Assembly: GCA_937988745.1 (NCBI GenBank)
Contig: CALKAR010000061.1
Location: forward strand, 1-6,794
DNA: 6,794 nucleotides
Direction of reading: 5' to 3'
Origin: an uncultured Peptococcaceae bacterium
Lineage (GTDB): Bacteria > Bacillota > Limnochordia > Darwinibacteriales > Darwinibacteriaceae
Shown here: positions 5,064 through 6,794 of the stretch, piece after piece
How positions within the stretch are numbered: the first letter of the stretch is position 1
How the letters are laid out: each line of letters starts with the position of its first letter
Position numbers and translations under genes: made by a program
The notes under the pieces: generated by a model
Seen by the model: the letters and a program-made list of their open reading frames with translations, nothing else
The model's database searches: none
Told to the model about the DNA's origin: nothing

Positions 5064-6551
5064 TTATGATAGAATCTGGGAAATGGCCGCTTCTAATCTT
5101 TCCGCTGCCTCTATCTGTTGCTGTTCTAGCTTCTCAAGCGCTTCTTCATAAGAATGCAGCTGTGCCTTGTATCTCTTCAGGCTAGCGGAAAGGGCCTGTG
5201 GCCCGGGGCCGCCGTACACGTTTCGCACCTTGACGAAATGCGTTGGCTCTAAGAACTCTTGTAGTTGAGCGCTGTTGATCTGCGGCTTCCTGCCTGTCAC
5301 CTCTGTGAACGCCACGATGAACTCATCGTAGTCCAGCTTGTCGAGTGTGAGGCTGCGGTTAATCAGCCCGCGGACGAGTAGGCTGCAGATTTCATGGGCA
5401 GTCCGGAAGCTGATGTTTTCGGCACGTACAAGGGAGTCGGCTAGTTCAGTAATGGTGACGAAGTTCTCTCGAATATGTTTATGCACTTTTTCTTCATCAA
5501 CCTGGAGCCCGCCGGTAAAGCCGGCGATCAGTCTCAAACAGCGCTCTCCTCTTAGTAGGGCCTCGAAAGCTACCGTCTGAATCGGATCCTCTGCATCATT
5601 CATGTCGGTAAACGGAGTGTTGTGCAGCGCACTGATGACAGTCTCGCACATACCGACCACTATGGATGCTTGGACGCGAATATGCTCCACCGCAACGGGG
5701 TTCCTCTTTTGAGGCATGATTGAGCTGGTCTGCACGAACTCATTGGGAACATAGAGGTGTCCAACTTCAAACGACGTCCAGAACCCTAGGTCTTGGGCGA
5801 ACCTACCCAAGTTAATGAACAAGATCTTGACTGCGCTGTATACTTCCAAGAGATAATCTACTGCTGCGATGCAGCCGTATGAGTTCTCTTGAGGCCCGGC
5901 AAAGCCAAGAAGTTCTGCCATCCGTTCACGGTTTAGGGGAAAACCAGACGTTGTGATTGCTGCAGCACCCATACTGCACCGATCAGTAGTGTGATAGGCG
6001 TTCAGCAGGCGCTGGAAGTCGCGGTTTAAGATCTCAATGAGGGCACCCAAATAATGACCGAACGTGGTGGGTTGTGCAGGCTGACCGTGTGTGTACGCTA
6101 CGACTATGGTGTCTTTGTTATCTTCTGCAAGTCTGAGAAGTGTCTTCTGCAGGTACAGCAGTTGATTTAGAAGGGTGCGCATATACTGCTTGGTCTTCAT
6201 TTTAAACAGGGTAATGTTGAGGTCATTGCGGCTGCGTCCGGTGTGAAGTTTCCCTGCTGTTTCAATGCCAATTCTATTGATAAGCTGTTTTTCTACGTAA
6301 AAAAAGAGGTCTTCGTACTCTCCAGTATACTCCAAGCTGTCTAAATCGATTTCCTCCTCGATCTCCTTGAGAGCTAAGATAATCTGCTTCCCTTCCTCTT
6401 GAGTAAGAATTCCCTGTTCCACTAACATTGCAGCGTGAGCGTAGTTGATGGACATCATGTCGCTGTAGTATTCAGCCTTAAAGGTATCGAAAATGGGTGC
6501 TAACACAGTTTCTTGGTAGATGGGGGAAGGGAATTTGGTAGTGTCTTTCAC
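5064..6551 (-). CDS. Argininosuccinate-lyase-like enzyme, aspartase/fumarase superfamily, substrate uncertain
   Basis: 495 aa, somewhat longer than typical ArgH (about 460), with a coiled C-terminal helix (about 463-494). Superfamily motifs are intact: HTGRSRND (103-110), YTHGQPAQPTT (153-163) with the catalytic-type His155, and the mobile loop SSIMPQKRNP (276-285) with Ser276, Lys282 and Asn284. These predict fumarate-releasing C-N bond cleavage, or the reverse addition, by a cytosolic homotetramer. Positions that bind argininosuccinate in true ArgH differ. The Gln after RSRND is Leu111; the SDRDF segment is AAVDY, so its Arg becomes Val231; the YNKDLQEDKE loop reads FTDMNDAED (314-322); and the AHA-motif Ser region reads INYAHA. 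This fits a known ArgH-related paralogue group containing lyases with other amine substrates, such as EDDS lyase. The start is GTG 6551; a frame from ATG 6569 would overlap the AGGAGGT site. The gene converges on the transporter and has no evident link to it. Confidence 0.85.
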   Translation of the reverse strand: MKDTTKFPSPIYQETVLAPIFDTFKAEYYSDMMSINYAHAAMLVEQGILTQEEGKQIILALKEIEEEIDLDSLEYTGEYEDLFFYVEKQLINRIGIETAGKLHTGRSRNDLNITLFKMKTKQYMRTLLNQLLYLQKTLLRLAEDNKDTIVVAYTHGQPAQPTTFGHYLGALIEILNRDFQRLLNAYHTTDRCSMGAAAITTSGFPLNRERMAELLGFAGPQENSYGCIAAVDYLLEVYSAVKILFINLGRFAQDLGFWTSFEVGHLYVPNEFVQTSSIMPQKRNPVAVEHIRVQASIVVGMCETVISALHNTPFTDMNDAEDPIQTVAFEALLRGERCLRLIAGFTGGLQVDEEKVHKHIRENFVTITELADSLVRAENISFRTAHEICSLLVRGLINRSLTLDKLDYDEFIVAFTEVTGRKPQINSAQLQEFLEPTHFVKVRNVYGGPGPQALSASLKRYKAQLHSYEEALEKLEQQQIEAAERLEAAISQILS

Positions 6552-6557
6552 CGAAAT

Positions 6558-6564
6558 ACCTCCT
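6558..6564 (-). promoter_or_regulatory. Ribosome binding site fixing the lyase start at GTG 6551
   Basis: On the - strand a perfect AGGAGGT lies six bases before GTG 6551. The open frame extends six codons further, to ATG 6569, but the site would then be inside the gene and that ATG has no site of its own. Confidence 0.85.
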
Positions 6565-6574
6565 AACATTGCCG

Positions 6575-6589
6575 CTATTTACAAAATAG
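6575..6589. promoter_or_regulatory. Inverted repeat CTATTT-ACA-AAATAG, candidate operator of the lyase gene
   Basis: Two perfect 6-bp arms are separated by three bases. The repeat lies 24-38 bp upstream of the lyase start, just behind its ribosome site, where an operator or promoter element would be expected. No convincing -35/-10 pair was found around it. The arms are visible; the function is inferred. Confidence 0.35.
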
Positions 6590-6591
6590 AC

Positions 6592-6609
6592 GTTAACATC
6601 GTTCACATC
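6592..6609. repeat. Tandem 9-bp direct repeat upstream of the lyase gene
   Basis: GTTAACATC (6592-6600) is followed immediately by GTTCACATC (6601-6609), eight of nine bases identical. The palindrome TGATCA follows at 6611-6616. With the neighbouring inverted repeat this makes a compact 42-bp block of repeated motifs behind the lyase start, possibly regulator binding sites. Confidence 0.35.
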
Positions 6610-6794
6610 TTGATCACTTAGGTTTCGGCGTGGGAAATCCTGCTCAAAGGCGCTGCCCAGCAGTAATCTTTGTGGAGGCGATTCTTATATGCCGCCTGCT
6701 GTCTGCTAAACGCCCTGCGTAAAGAGCTGGTTGTAATAATGTAATTTGATTTGTTTACGACAGGGATTGCGAACTGATTCACGAATATAAGGTG

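Larger units (their letters stand above)
6570..6794. other. Leader of the lyase gene and right-hand gene-free region
   Basis: Apart from the small repeats at 6575-6616, nothing was recognised. A frame on the - strand stays open from the window edge to a TAA at 6618-6620 (58 codons), but it has no recognisable motif and I do not call it. The + strand ends in AATATAAGGTG, which could be a ribosome site for a gene starting just beyond the window; this cannot be tested here. Confidence 0.5.

Noticed and set aside
5064..6551. Canonical argininosuccinate lyase (argH) of arginine synthesis
   Set aside because: The superfamily motifs fit, but several ArgH substrate-binding positions are changed and no argG or other arginine gene is nearby. 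A general lyase call is safer.
6618..6794. A - strand frame open for 58 codons from the right edge to TAA, upstream of the lyase gene
   Set aside because: It has no ribosome site and no recognisable motif, and its predicted residues resemble no family I know. It could be the tail of a gene beyond the window, but an open run of this length is not rare by chance.

Overview
The window looks like ordinary chromosome from an anaerobic, Bacillota-type bacterium (clostridial or Limnochordia-like is my best guess). GC content is moderate, Shine-Dalgarno sites are strong (AGGAGG type), GTG starts are common, and genes end in clear hairpin terminators. The secreted sugar-binding protein has a plain signal-peptidase-I type signal with no lipobox cysteine. 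That is unusual for a single-membrane Gram-positive and hints at a two-membrane (diderm) lineage. The taxonomic placement is inference.

Layout from left to right. (1) 3-194, + strand: the last 63 codons of a PflX-like radical SAM protein, followed by a terminator hairpin (204-238). (2) 239-624: a 386-bp gene-free stretch holding several dyads, including two near-perfect inverted repeats shortly upstream of the next gene. (3) 634-1851, + strand: a ROK-family winged-helix repressor. (4) 1933-5007, + strand: a CUT1-type carbohydrate ABC importer made of a periplasmic/extracellular binding protein and two MalF/MalG-like permeases. A strong 12-bp hairpin separates the binding-protein gene from the permease genes. 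(5) A terminator at 5025-5061 shared with the converging last gene. (6) 6551 down to 5064, - strand: an argininosuccinate-lyase-like enzyme of the aspartase/fumarase superfamily. It keeps the superfamily catalytic motifs but has changed several positions that in true ArgH recognise arginine. (7) 6570-6794: the leader of that gene, with a small inverted repeat and a tandem 9-bp repeat, and no gene I can support.

The ROK gene, binding protein and permeases run in the same direction, and I see no terminator between ROK and the binding protein. They read as one regulated sugar-uptake unit: a ROK protein that senses a sugar or sugar phosphate and controls an importer. No ATPase and no glycoside hydrolase lie in the window. 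The ATPase is presumably a shared MsmX/UgpC-type subunit encoded elsewhere, and the transported sugar cannot be named from the sequence.

I moved four starts away from the longest open frame on Shine-Dalgarno evidence: ROK to GTG 634 (marginal), permease 1 to ATG 3250, permease 2 to GTG 4171, and the lyase to GTG 6551. I found no CRISPR array, tRNA, rRNA, insertion sequence or defence system. The item most worth following is the ArgH-like lyase, whose substrate is probably not argininosuccinate.
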